Program-made: the position numbers and the translations under genes
Assembly (NCBI RefSeq): GCF_026343125.1
Contig: NZ_JAPEMB010000001.1
Location: 1,240,001-1,304,000 of the forward strand
Source: Streptomyces sp. NBC_00094
GTDB taxonomy: Bacteria; Actinomycetota; Actinomycetes; Streptomycetales; Streptomycetaceae
Direction of reading: 5' to 3'
Length of the DNA: 64,000 bases
The notes under the pieces: model-generated
Databases searched by the model: none
Seen by the model: the letters and a program-made list of their open reading frames with translations, nothing else
Told to the model about the DNA's origin: nothing
Part shown: in pieces, positions 43,606 to 51,897 of the stretch
How the letters are laid out: the number at the start of each line of letters is the position of its first letter
How positions within the stretch are numbered: position 1 is the stretch's first letter

Positions 43606-44166
43606 CTACCGCGCGGGGGTCTCTCCGCCGTTCTCGCCCTCGGTCGCCGTCCGGCTCTGCTGTCTCAGGCCCCGCTGGACCGCCTCGACCAGCAGTTTGG
43701 CCGCCACGCCGATCAGTACGAGGTCGATCAACATGTTCCCCGTGACGAGCAGGCGCGCGGGCTCGCTGCGCGGGCTGATGTCACCGAAGCCGACCGTGGT
43801 GAAGACGGTGACGGTGAAGTACAGCGCGTCGGTCCGCGACAGGGGTTCGCTGAAGCTCTCCGGTGCACTGTCATCCAGGAGGTAGTAGACGACGGCGAAC
43901 AGCAGGAGGAAGAACGGGAGCGCCGTCGCCACCGCCTCGACGGCGCGCAGTTGGGGCCGCGGAGACCTGGTGATCACCGCGGCCTGCCAGGCCAGCAGCA
44001 GCGATACCGCCGCGAGGCCGCCGACGAGGGCGATGACGGTGCCGGCGGTGAACTCCGAAGTGAGGGGCAGCAGGTAGTAGGCGGCGATGAGGGCGCCTGT
44101 CATGAGGAGCGAGCGCACGGTCGCAAGCACGATCTCCCGGCGACGCCCGCTCGGCTTTCCGTCCAC
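43606..44166 (-). CDS. Two-pore-helix potassium channel family protein
   Basis: A 186-aa membrane protein with three to four N-terminal helices and a final pore module: YFTVTVFTTVGFGDISPRSEPARLLVTGNMLIDLVLIGVAAKLLVEAV. The selectivity filter is TVGFGD (residues 124-129), the K-channel signature. The C-terminus is short and soluble with no RCK domain, so gating is not obviously ligand-controlled. The GTG follows AAGGGGA. It is alone in its direction with about 200 bp of non-coding DNA on the downstream side. Confidence 0.9.
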   Translation of the reverse strand: MDGKPSGRRREIVLATVRSLLMTGALIAAYYLLPLTSEFTAGTVIALVGGLAAVSLLLAWQAAVITRSPRPQLRAVEAVATALPFFLLLFAVVYYLLDDSAPESFSEPLSRTDALYFTVTVFTTVGFGDISPRSEPARLLVTGNMLIDLVLIGVAAKLLVEAVQRGLRQQSRTATEGENGGETPAR

Positions 44167-44306
44167 CTGAGTCCCCTTCGGCCGCGCGGACCCGTGACAG
44201 CCACTCTCCGTCGGGACCCGCGTCGCGGGGTGGCAGGCGCACCATGGATGTCACTGGTCTGGAGGCACCCGGGGAGTCCGGCCGGCGGCCTCAGGGGCGT
44301 ACCGCC

Positions 44307-44636
44307 CTATGAGCCTTCGGCTTCGATCTCGGCCTCCGCGACGGCGATGGCGATGCCGAGGGCTGCGGCGATGTTGCCGGCCGCCGTCATGACACGGGCC
44401 GTGCCCACGATCGGGGCGATGGCGACCAGGACGTCCTGCAGCCTTTCGGCCGTCAGGTCCGCCTGCATGGCCGGTTCGAGGTGGGCGGCGTAGGAGATGG
44501 GCGGTGCGTCGGAGGCGGCGAGCGCGGCGATGCGGGTGAGGATGAGCATGTCCGCGGGCAGCCCGCACCGTTCGATCGAATCGACGGTCATGGCGGCGAG
44601 GGTGTCCAGGACGGGCGTTTCAGAGGCGGTGGCCAT
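44307..44636 (-). CDS. Carboxymuconolactone-decarboxylase-like small protein
   Basis: A 109-aa helical protein (MATASETPVLDTLAAMTVDSIERCGLPADMLILTRIAALAASDAPPISYAAHLEPAMQADLTAERLQDVLVAIAPIVGTARVMTAAGNIAAALG) with the helix layout of the CMD/AhpD family but without the CxxC of the peroxidase branch. The ATG follows GGAAAGG. The likely fold is clear; the reaction is not. Small CMD-like proteins often accompany membrane proteins of unknown role in Streptomyces, and one lies upstream here. Confidence 0.75.
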   Translation of the reverse strand: MATASETPVLDTLAAMTVDSIERCGLPADMLILTRIAALAASDAPPISYAAHLEPAMQADLTAERLQDVLVAIAPIVGTARVMTAAGNIAAALGIAIAVAEAEIEAEGS

Positions 44637-44815
44637 GGCGATGTGCCTTTCCGAAGTCGCGGGGTGGCGGACGCCGGACAGGGGCAGACCACAACGGGGC
44701 CGCACGTGCCGAGCGCCCTACCTCTCCACCGTAGGTGCCCTCCTCTCGAACCGCGCTGCGAGCCGACCGGGGCCCTCCGCCCGATCGGCGGGCGGGCGGT
44801 GTCGCGGCGGCCGTG

Positions 44816-46123
44816 CTACCGCTCGTCGGGGTGCCCGGCTGCCGCCTTGCCGACCCGTCCGGTCGCGGCCAGCAGTGCGAGGACGGCCAGCACCACGAGG
44901 AGGATGAGCACCAGCAGGAGGACGGTCAGCACCGTCGGGTGATTCCACAGCGCGAAGGCGAGGGCCAGCACCAGCAGCACGCCCAGGATGAGCCAGCGCC
45001 GATGGGCGTCCGTCCACGTGCCGACCCGCCCGGTGTGCACCCCGTGCGTGTCGCCCCACCGCGCGGCGGAGTCGGCCGTGCGGTCGGCCCACCCGCGTAG
45101 GGCACGCGGCATCCGGCCTGCGCCGGACAGGTAGGCGCCGATCGCCACGACCACGCCGAGGACGATCGCCGTGCGCAGGCTGACGCGCAGGAAGCGCAGC
45201 AGCGTGTCGAAGATCGCGGCGGCGGCGTCCTCGGACTGCACCTGCGCCGGCAGATGGTCGAGGTAGTACTGGCGGGCGATCACGAGGCCGATGGCCACGA
45301 CCAGGCAGGCGAAGGCCGCGCAGAGCATCGTGGTCACCAGGGCCCGGCGGCGGCGCCGGGCGAGGAACACGCCGATCGCGCCGAGCACCACGGTGATCAC
45401 CGGCAGCCAGTTGCCGACCGTGTCGAGCAGATCGACGGCGCCTCGGATCTTGGCCAGCTTGTCGGACTGGAACAACACCATCTGCTTGTCGACGTCAGGA
45501 ATCTTCTCGGCCGGGGAGATGCCGGCCTCCACGAGGTCCTGCTTGACCCGCTCCACCGCGGCGCCGACGTCCAGCGTCACGGTGCCCTCGCTCACCTCGA
45601 CCGCGCCCCGGCCCTCGCCGGTCAGCGCGTGCACGACCGCGTTGTGGGCAGCGCGGTTGGCCTCCGTCCAGAGCGCCTCGAACCGGTCGCCCTCCACGAA
45701 ACGCGTCGCCACCTTGGAGACCGCCCCCTGGATCGCCGACTCCAGCTGCGGGCCCAGGGACTTGACCGCGGCCGCCGCCCGCGGGGGCAGGCCCTGCGCC
45801 TGCAGCCAGGCAGCGACGTCCGAGGTGATCTCCGCGCCGTCGACCCGAACGTCGACAGCCTCGGTGATGCGGTTGGCCGCGGCCGCCTCGATCGCCGGAT
45901 CCGACGCGAGCGGCGCGACGGTCGAGACGTATCGGTCGGTGTCCAGCACGATGTCGTGCACCCAGACCGTGAGCAGGGAGACCGGCACCAGGATGCAGGT
46001 GAGCGTGATCAGGATCGCCGAGACGGTGCTCATCGCGATCCGCCCGGCACGCGAGCCCCCCTTGGGGTGGCCGGGTGCCGTCCCGCCCGGGGGCGGTACG
46101 GACGAGGGCTCCGCGTCATTCAT
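44816..46123 (-). CDS. Multi-helix membrane protein, unknown function
   Basis: A 435-aa protein. One helix (STVSAILITLTCILVPVSLLTVWV) is followed by an extracytoplasmic domain of about 180 residues (TDRYVSTVAPLASDPAIEAAAANRITEAVD...GAVEVSEGTVTLDVGAAVERVKQDLVEAGI) and then four or five helices in the C-terminal half (ITVVLGAIGVFLA, MLCAAFACLVVAIGLVIA, AIVLGVVVAIGAYLSG, WLILGVLLVLALAFALW, LLLVLILLVVLAVLALLAATG). The ATG follows TAGGAGCG. No catalytic signature. Divergent from the AI-2E-family gene across 270 bp. Confidence 0.8.
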   Translation of the reverse strand: MNDAEPSSVPPPGGTAPGHPKGGSRAGRIAMSTVSAILITLTCILVPVSLLTVWVHDIVLDTDRYVSTVAPLASDPAIEAAAANRITEAVDVRVDGAEITSDVAAWLQAQGLPPRAAAAVKSLGPQLESAIQGAVSKVATRFVEGDRFEALWTEANRAAHNAVVHALTGEGRGAVEVSEGTVTLDVGAAVERVKQDLVEAGISPAEKIPDVDKQMVLFQSDKLAKIRGAVDLLDTVGNWLPVITVVLGAIGVFLARRRRRALVTTMLCAAFACLVVAIGLVIARQYYLDHLPAQVQSEDAAAAIFDTLLRFLRVSLRTAIVLGVVVAIGAYLSGAGRMPRALRGWADRTADSAARWGDTHGVHTGRVGTWTDAHRRWLILGVLLVLALAFALWNHPTVLTVLLLVLILLVVLAVLALLAATGRVGKAAAGHPDER

Positions 46124-46392
46124 GGCGCTCCTACGGGCGGTCGCTTCGAGAATGCTACGAACCTCCATTGACACGGAAAGTGACGACGACGGCACGCTGG
46201 GTTGCTCCGGTCGGGCTGTCCCGCCACCTCGACCCTCGTCGCGACAGACGCTCCCCTGCGGCAACCGCGCAAGGCGCGTTACTGCGAGAGGGGGAGGTCC
46301 GGGCGAGGGCGGCACGACCGAGAGGCGGGCCGCCGCTGTACTGACCCCGGACTCGCTGCCCGGTGAGTCCGGGATGAAGGGGTGGTGGCGCC

Positions 46393-47490
46393 ATGCCTCA
46401 GGGCCGCGACAGTGGCAGCGACCGCTTGTTCACGGGACTGTCGCCCACCAACCGCAAGGCCGCGGCCTGGTCGGCGTCCGTCCTGTTGGCGCTCGGCGTG
46501 GCAGCGTTCATCATCTGGATCGTCGTCGTCCTGCGTGCCGCGACGGTGCCCTTCGTCCTGGCCCTGCTGGGCACCGCGCTGCTCCAGCCGCTGATGCCAT
46601 GGCTGATGAAGCGCGGGGCCTCTCGCGCACTCGCCTCCGGGCTCACCTGTGCCGGCCTCGTCGTGCTGGTGTGCGGCGCGCTCGTCGGCGTCATCCATTC
46701 CCTCACGGAGAGCGCCGGGGAGATCGCCGACGGTCTCGCCGAAGCAGGGGACGAACTCGCCGAGCACCTCGGCCCGGTGGGCGACAAGCTGCAGAGCGCG
46801 GTCAACGGCATGTCCGACGCGGGCGCCGAAGTCGCAAGCTCCGCGGCGTCGGGGCTCGTGGCAGGGCTGAGCCTGGCGACGCAGGCCCTCGCGACTCTGG
46901 TCCTCGCCCTCGCCCTCGCCCTCGTCTTCCTCTTCCTCTTCCTCTTCCTGCGCGACGGCAACCGCGGCGAGGCCTTCGTACGCCATCTGGTCCCCGGCGG
47001 CCAGGCCGACACCGCGGTGGCCATCGCACGGCGCGCCTATGCCTCGCTGGCCGGCTACATGCGCGGCACCACCCTCGTCGCGCTGATCGACTCCCTGCTC
47101 ATCTTCGTCGGGCTGCTGATCCTCGACGTTCCCGGGGCCGCCGGGCTGGCCGCCCTCGTCTTCATGGGCGCCTACATCCCCTTCGTGGGCGCGTTCCTGT
47201 CCGGCCTCGTGTCCGTACTGGTCGCTCTGGCCCACGGCGGGACGTCCACGGCGCTGTGGGCGCTGCTTGTCGTCCTGGTCGTACAGGCCATCGAGGGGAA
47301 CTTCCTGCAACCGGCCATCCAGAGCCGCACGGTGTCCCTGCACCCGGCCACCGTGATGCTGTCCGTGGCGGCAGGCGCCGGCATCGCCGGCGTACTGGGA
47401 GCCCTCCTCGCCGTCCCGCTCTCCGCCGCGGGCGTCGGAGTCGTCGAGGAGCTGCGCACGCGGGGCCGGCGCTACGCCCGAAGGCGATGA
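46393..47490 (+). CDS. AI-2E family transporter (PerM-like)
   Basis: A 365-aa protein with the helix pattern of the AI-2 exporter/PerM family: two N-terminal helices (WSASVLLALGVAAFIIWIVVVLRAATVPFVLALLGTALLQPL), an amphipathic middle segment (LTESAGEIADGLAEAGDELAEHLG), and the conserved C-terminal part (GYMRGTTLVALIDSLLIFVGLLI, FMGAYIPFVGAFLSGLVSVLVAL, EGNFLQPAIQSRTVSLHPATVMLSVAAGAGIAGVLGALLAVPL). The family includes autoinducer-2 exporters and Na+/H+ antiporters; the substrate here is unknown. Confidence 0.92.
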   Translation: MPQGRDSGSDRLFTGLSPTNRKAAAWSASVLLALGVAAFIIWIVVVLRAATVPFVLALLGTALLQPLMPWLMKRGASRALASGLTCAGLVVLVCGALVGVIHSLTESAGEIADGLAEAGDELAEHLGPVGDKLQSAVNGMSDAGAEVASSAASGLVAGLSLATQALATLVLALALALVFLFLFLFLRDGNRGEAFVRHLVPGGQADTAVAIARRAYASLAGYMRGTTLVALIDSLLIFVGLLILDVPGAAGLAALVFMGAYIPFVGAFLSGLVSVLVALAHGGTSTALWALLVVLVVQAIEGNFLQPAIQSRTVSLHPATVMLSVAAGAGIAGVLGALLAVPLSAAGVGVVEELRTRGRRYARRR

Positions 47491-47591
47491 TGCAGACCGT
47501 CCGCGAGGCGGGTGAACCAGTGACGCGTCAGGCAGGCCTGGACCGCGTCGGTGTCGGGCTGTCCGAAGAGCGTCGGTAGCAGGGTGGCCAC
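47472..47591 (-). pseudogene. Possible C-terminal gene fragment
   Basis: An open frame of about 39 codons from a GTG (VATLLPTLFG...HWFTRLADGLHHRLRA) that looks protein-like in codon use but starts abruptly after a stop about 60 codons upstream. It overlaps the 3' end of the transporter gene on the other strand. It could be the tail of a decayed gene next to the transposase remnant. Family not recognised. Confidence 0.25.
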
Positions 47592-47711
47592 CCGTAGCTG
47601 AGCCGGCTCGGGGACCCGGCTCAGCGGATCTCGGGCGCAACGCGTGCGTCATCGCGGGCACGACGTGCCCGGCAGGACCGAGCCGATCGCGTACACCGAG
47701 CCCGTTGGTCC

Positions 47712-47940
47712 GGGCCGTATCCGGGTGCCCCGGCTCGGACCGGGCCGCCCGCGCGCCCGGCCGGACACGGTTCGTGCCGACAGGGCCTACGGCTCCGCGC
47801 GAACCTCTCCTGCCGACGCAAGCGCGGTATCCGCCACACGATCCCGGAGACGCGCGACCAGATCGCCCACCGCACGACGTGCGGCTCCCATGGAGGCCGG
47901 CCGCCGAAGTTCGACAAGGCCGACCACGCGAACCCACGGC
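47712..47940 (+). pseudogene. Decayed IS5-type transposase remnant
   Basis: Translations of two frames together give the middle of an IS5-family transposase: RIRVPRLGPGRPRARPDT, VRADRAYGS in one frame, then after a one-base shift near 47790-47800 RKRGIRHTIPETRDQIAHR and GSHGGRPPKFDKADHANPRH in another. Normal family members continue with the block carrying the last catalytic Glu; here similarity stops at about 47940. Both ends and the frame are lost, so it cannot be active. It lies at the left border of the peptide cluster, a sign of past rearrangement. Confidence 0.75.
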
Positions 47941-48181
47941 ACCCCTCCCCCTCTCTCCCTGGGCAAGCCGACCGACAACGCAGAGAACTGTCAGTTTCCC
48001 CGCCACGAGGGGCAGTTCCAGCCGGAAAGCACCCCAGACAACTGGGATGTCCGAGGGCCCGGAACCTCGTACAGAATCGGTCCGCGGGCGCCGCTCAGCT
48101 GTTCGACGGCGGGACCGTCGGCACGTCCGACGGTTCGCTACCGCGCCATACGAGAGAGCCACAAGTGACCGGAAGGCTCCA
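47941..48181. other. Upstream region of the peptide cluster
   Basis: About 240 bp before the protease gene. It contains the perfect palindrome AACTGTCAGTT (47986-47996), which might be a regulator site. A further CAGTT lies about 15 bp downstream. A promoter for the cluster is expected here but no clear -35/-10 pair is seen. Confidence 0.35.
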
Positions 48182-49168
48182 TTGACCACTACAGCGTTTC
48201 GTCGGGCGACGATCCGATTCGCCCACATGAATGCCGGGGAACTCGTCGACCGGTCATCCGTGGCGGCCTCCACGGCGGTGGACCGGGAATGGGCCTGGGG
48301 CGGGTCGCGCGGGGCGGGAATCCGGATCTGCGTCATCGACAGCGGAGTCACGCCGGACCATCCCGAGATCGGGCCCCTGGAGGGGTCGTACGCGGTGGAA
48401 CGCATCGAGCAGGACGCCGCGGGCGACGGCCGGCCCAGCTACCGGATCGTCCCGGACGACGAGGGCGACGCCGCCGGCCACGGCACCGCGTGCGCGGCGA
48501 TCATCCGGCGGATCGCGCCGGACGTGAGCCTGACCAGCGTACGCGTCCTCGGGCCGCGGCTCGCGGGCGACGGCAACATGCTGCTGGCCGCCCTGCGCTG
48601 GGCGGTGGCGGAGCGCTTCCACGTCGTCAACCTCAGCCTCTCGTCACGCAAGGGCGACTTCAAGGCCTCGCTGCACGACATCGCGGACGAGGCGTACTTC
48701 AACCGGGTGGCGATCGTGGCCTCGGCGCACAACAGCCCGGTCCGCAGCTATCCCTGGATCTTTCCCTCGGTGATTTCCGTCGGGTCGCACGAGGTCGCCG
48801 ACGCGGAGCGCATCGAGGTCAGTCCGCAGCCCCCGGTCGAATTCTTCGCGGCCGGTGTCGGAATCGAGGTCCCCTGGATGGGCGGCGGCCGTTCGTTCCT
48901 CTCCGGGAACAGCTTCGCGACCCCGCATGTCACCGGATTCGTGGCCCGCATCCTCGGGAAGCACCCGCATCTTCCGGTGAGCGAGGTCAAGCACGTTCTC
49001 GCCTCCCTCTCGGACAACTTCACCGACGCGTCCGACCCACCCCGCGCCCCCACTCCTGTCACCGCTTCCGGCGTACCCGTCTCGCCCACCCCATCCGCCT
49101 CATCCGCCTCATCCACCCCATCCACCTCATCCGCCGAAGGAGCCGGCCATGACGAATCCGGCGTATGA
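48182..49168 (+). CDS. Subtilisin-like (S8) serine protease of the peptide cluster
   Basis: A 328-aa protease with the S8 triad: Asp-53 in ICVIDSGVTPDH, His-100 in AAGHGTACAA and Ser-244 in LSGNSFATPHVTG; Asn-184 (SAHNS) fits the oxyanion position. There is no signal peptide or long propeptide, so it should act inside the cell. The last 40 residues are a Ser/Pro/Thr-rich tail (SASSASSTPSTSS) unlike the family. The TTG start follows GGAAGG at good spacing. As the first gene of a peptide cluster it may cut the leader from the precursor. The stop overlaps the GAF gene by 20 bp. Confidence 0.85.
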   Translation: MTTTAFRRATIRFAHMNAGELVDRSSVAASTAVDREWAWGGSRGAGIRICVIDSGVTPDHPEIGPLEGSYAVERIEQDAAGDGRPSYRIVPDDEGDAAGHGTACAAIIRRIAPDVSLTSVRVLGPRLAGDGNMLLAALRWAVAERFHVVNLSLSSRKGDFKASLHDIADEAYFNRVAIVASAHNSPVRSYPWIFPSVISVGSHEVADAERIEVSPQPPVEFFAAGVGIEVPWMGGGRSFLSGNSFATPHVTGFVARILGKHPHLPVSEVKHVLASLSDNFTDASDPPRAPTPVTASGVPVSPTPSASSASSTPSTSSAEGAGHDESGV

Positions 49169-49781
49169 CGCCCCTCTCAGCGGCCCTCCGCTGTCCCGGC
49201 GCGACGAGGTGTTGCGCTCGACCGTACGGCTGGCCCGGCTTGTCTTCGGCGCTCCCGCCTCGTCGGTCTTCCTGCACGACGCGGCGGGCGAGGCACTCGT
49301 CCTGGAGGCGATCTCCGACCCCCAGGAGGACAGCCTGGTGGGCTGGACCATCCCCGACTACAGCGGCATAGCCGGGTGGGTCTTCCAGAGCGGGGAGGCG
49401 GTGATCGCCGACAACCTCGACAACCACCCGCAGTTCAACCGGGACTTCGCGGCCTCCACCGGCCGGATACCGAAGGCCATCATCGCCGCGCCGCTGGACA
49501 CCGACGGGTCCGTCTTCGGCGTCCTGGAGGTGCTCGACCCGGTGCTGGGCCCGCGCAGCACGACCTCCGGCCTGGAGTTGGTCTCGGAGCTGGCGCGCCA
49601 GTGCGCGGCGGCCCTGGTTCTGGCGGGCCCGCCGCCCGGCCCCGCCGGACGGCACGCGGCGGCCGCCGCACGGCTGACCACCCTGGTGGCCGACCTGGCC
49701 AGCACCGACGACCCGAATGCCGCGCGGACGCTCGCCTCGCTCGAGGAGATCGCCAGCGCCCTGTCATCGAGAAGGGGGTGA
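49149..49781 (+). CDS. GAF-domain protein
   Basis: A 210-aa protein. Residues about 20-155 form a GAF domain (VRLARLVFGAPASSVFLHDAAGEALVLEAISDP...IPDYSGIAGWVFQSGEAVIADNLDNHPQFNRDFAASTGRIPKAIIAAPLDTDGSVFGVLEVLDP). The remainder is helical. GAF domains bind small ligands or cofactors. It has no output domain, so it may sense a signal for the cluster or act as a scaffold. It overlaps the protease gene and is followed four bases later by the first radical SAM gene, which argues for tight coexpression. Confidence 0.85.
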   Translation: MTNPAYDAPLSGPPLSRRDEVLRSTVRLARLVFGAPASSVFLHDAAGEALVLEAISDPQEDSLVGWTIPDYSGIAGWVFQSGEAVIADNLDNHPQFNRDFAASTGRIPKAIIAAPLDTDGSVFGVLEVLDPVLGPRSTTSGLELVSELARQCAAALVLAGPPPGPAGRHAAAAARLTTLVADLASTDDPNAARTLASLEEIASALSSRRG

Positions 49782-49785
49782 TCCC

Positions 49786-50886
49786 GTGCATCTGCTGGAA
49801 ATAGGCGCCATCCGCAACAAGCCCGCCGCCGGCCTCTATCTGGCCTTGACCCGCCGCTGCCCGCTGTCGTGCGCCCACTGCTCCACCGACTCCTCCAGTA
49901 CCAGCGAACAGCATCCCGAGACGCCGTTCCGTCGGCTCGTGGAGTCCTTCGACCACGAGACCCGACCGGACCTGCTGCTGATGTCCGGCGGCGAGGCGCT
50001 GCTGCGGGCCGCGCTCGTCGCCGACCTCGCCCGCACCGCCCGGGCCGTGGGCACCCGTTCGTACGTGCTGTCGGGCATGTGGTTCGCCCGGGAGGACCGG
50101 CGGCTGCCCGCCCCGGTGTCCGCGGCGATCCGCGAGGTGGACCACTTCGCGGCCAGCCTCGACGAGTTCCACGAACGCGAGGTGAGCCGGGCCGACGTCT
50201 TCCGGGCGATGCACCGCATACGCGAGCTGGTGCCGCAGGTGAGCTTCCAGCTCACCGGGCGGGGGGACGACGATCCCTACCTCCAGGGCCTGATCGACGA
50301 TGTGCGCCGCGAGTTCGACGACCAAGTACCCATCCTGGTAGGCACCTTGAGTCCGATCGGCCGTGGCCGCCAGCTCGGCGGGCTGACTCCCACGCCCTCC
50401 TCCGGCGTCCCGGTCGCGCCCGTCGACCCGTGCGACCGGATCACCTGGCCGCTGGTCACCTACGACGGCACCGTCTACGCCTGCTGTAACCAGGACCTGG
50501 TGGAGCGGCGCATGCCGGAGCACCTGATCGTCGGCCACGCGTCCCGCCAGTCATGGCCCGAGCTGCGCGAGAAGTTCCTGCAGCGTGAGCTGTACCGGGC
50601 GCTGCGCGTGCTCGGACCCAGCTTCGTGGCCGCCCGGTTCTCGGACGGACCGTGCGACAAGGGCATGTGCGGCAACTGCGTCGCGCTGTCCGGCGACGCC
50701 GCGGCCGAACGGCAGGTGACGGAGTACCTGCGCAGCGAATCCGGGCGACAGGTGGAGGCCGCCGCCCGCCGCATGGTCGAGCAGGTGGACGGGACCGCCT
50801 TCTCGGAGCGCCGCTCCGGCCGCTATGGCGGCCTGGTGTCCCTGGGATGGGAGGCGGACCGTGAACAGTCGTCCTCCGCGCGCTGA
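49786..50886 (+). CDS. Radical SAM enzyme 1 of the peptide cluster
   Basis: A 366-aa radical SAM protein. The 4Fe-4S/SAM motif is Cys-25, Cys-29, Cys-32 (LTRRCPLSCAHCSTD); SGGEALL is the GGE motif. A cysteine-rich C-terminal region (TVYACCNQD and CDKGMCGNC) could bind an auxiliary cluster, as in SPASM/twitch-type peptide-modifying enzymes. The GTG start follows AAGGGGG. It overlaps the next radical SAM gene by 26 bp; the two proteins are similar in layout and may be paralogues or partners. Modification of the precursor (C-C, C-S or epimerisation chemistry) is inferred. Confidence 0.85.
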   Translation: MHLLEIGAIRNKPAAGLYLALTRRCPLSCAHCSTDSSSTSEQHPETPFRRLVESFDHETRPDLLLMSGGEALLRAALVADLARTARAVGTRSYVLSGMWFAREDRRLPAPVSAAIREVDHFAASLDEFHEREVSRADVFRAMHRIRELVPQVSFQLTGRGDDDPYLQGLIDDVRREFDDQVPILVGTLSPIGRGRQLGGLTPTPSSGVPVAPVDPCDRITWPLVTYDGTVYACCNQDLVERRMPEHLIVGHASRQSWPELREKFLQRELYRALRVLGPSFVAARFSDGPCDKGMCGNCVALSGDAAAERQVTEYLRSESGRQVEAAARRMVEQVDGTAFSERRSGRYGGLVSLGWEADREQSSSAR

Positions 50887-51895
50887 CACCGAGGCGGTCC
50901 GCAGCCGCCCCACGCTGGCGGACACCGAGGCGATGCGCCACCGTCGCGGTGAGTCGGTCCTGCTGTACATCACCGACCAGTGCCCGGTCGGCTGCGCGCA
51001 CTGCTCGGTGGACGCCCGCGCGGACGGCGGCAGGGTCGCCGACTGGGAGGTCTTCCACGACGTCGTCGCCGGCATCGTCGCGCTGCCCGGCCTACGGTCG
51101 GTGGCGGTCTCCGGCGGCGAGCCCTTCGCCGAGCAGCGGGCGCTGCCGTACGCGATCGGGGTGTTCGCCGACGCCGGGCTGGAGACCGTCGTCTTCACCA
51201 GCGGGTACTGGGCGCGCGAGAGCGGCTCCGCGCCCGGCTGGGTACGGCGGCTGCTGCCGCGGATCTCCACGCTCTTCCTGAGCACGGACGGCTTCCACCA
51301 GGGCGGTGTGTCCAACAACCGGTTCGTCGGCGCACTGCGCGCGGCCCACCAGGCGGGCTGCCGCATCGTCGTCCAGGAACTGGACACGGGCGACGGCGCG
51401 CGGGTGGCCGAGGAACTGCTGCTGGAGGCGCTCGGCCCGCGGTGGGCCGACGAGGCGGAGACCAAGCTGATCACCCCCCTGCGGTACGGGCGGGGCTCGG
51501 GGGTCTTCGCCCTCCAGCGCCGGCACGAGGTGGGGGCGTTCTCGGCGTGCACCCTGCTCGGCTCGCCCACGGTCCGCTACGACGGGGTGGTGATCCCCTG
51601 CTGCAACGAGGGGCTGATCACCGGTCACGGGCCGGCCGCGCTGCGTGCCCCGACCCGGCGGCCCGAGGGCGTGGCGCAGGCGCTGACCGGCTTCCGGGAG
51701 GATCCGCTGCTGCGGGTGATGGGGCGCCTCGGCCCGGGGGCGGCGGCCGACCTGCCCGGCTTCGAGGCCCTGCGCGAGGAACGCTTCGAGAACGTCTGCG
51801 GCGGTTGCTGGAAGGCGTACGACATCGCCGGCCGCCCGGGGAGGGCCGCGGACTCCGTGACAGCACTGGGCGTGGCCCTGAGGGAAGGCGGTTGA
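50861..51895 (+). CDS. Radical SAM enzyme 2 of the peptide cluster
   Basis: A 344-aa radical SAM protein with Cys-41, Cys-45, Cys-48 (TDQCPVGCAHCSVD), the motif VSGGEPF and a C-terminal pair of cysteine blocks (VVIPCCNEG and VCGGCWKAYD) parallel to those of enzyme 1. The N-terminal 25 residues are basic and unlike enzyme 1. The GTG follows GGGAGGCGG. The stop is followed at once by the heme-oxygenase-fold gene. Two near-equivalent radical SAM proteins in a row suggest two modifications or an enzyme with a non-identical partner. Confidence 0.85.
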   Translation: MNSRPPRADTEAVRSRPTLADTEAMRHRRGESVLLYITDQCPVGCAHCSVDARADGGRVADWEVFHDVVAGIVALPGLRSVAVSGGEPFAEQRALPYAIGVFADAGLETVVFTSGYWARESGSAPGWVRRLLPRISTLFLSTDGFHQGGVSNNRFVGALRAAHQAGCRIVVQELDTGDGARVAEELLLEALGPRWADEAETKLITPLRYGRGSGVFALQRRHEVGAFSACTLLGSPTVRYDGVVIPCCNEGLITGHGPAALRAPTRRPEGVAQALTGFREDPLLRVMGRLGPGAAADLPGFEALREERFENVCGGCWKAYDIAGRPGRAADSVTALGVALREGG

Positions 51896-51897
51896 CG

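Noticed and set aside
46279..48405. A 708-codon minus-strand frame across the AI-2E gene and the region before the protease
   Set aside because: It crosses the transposase remnant and lies antisense to a clear transporter gene; no consistent protein features.
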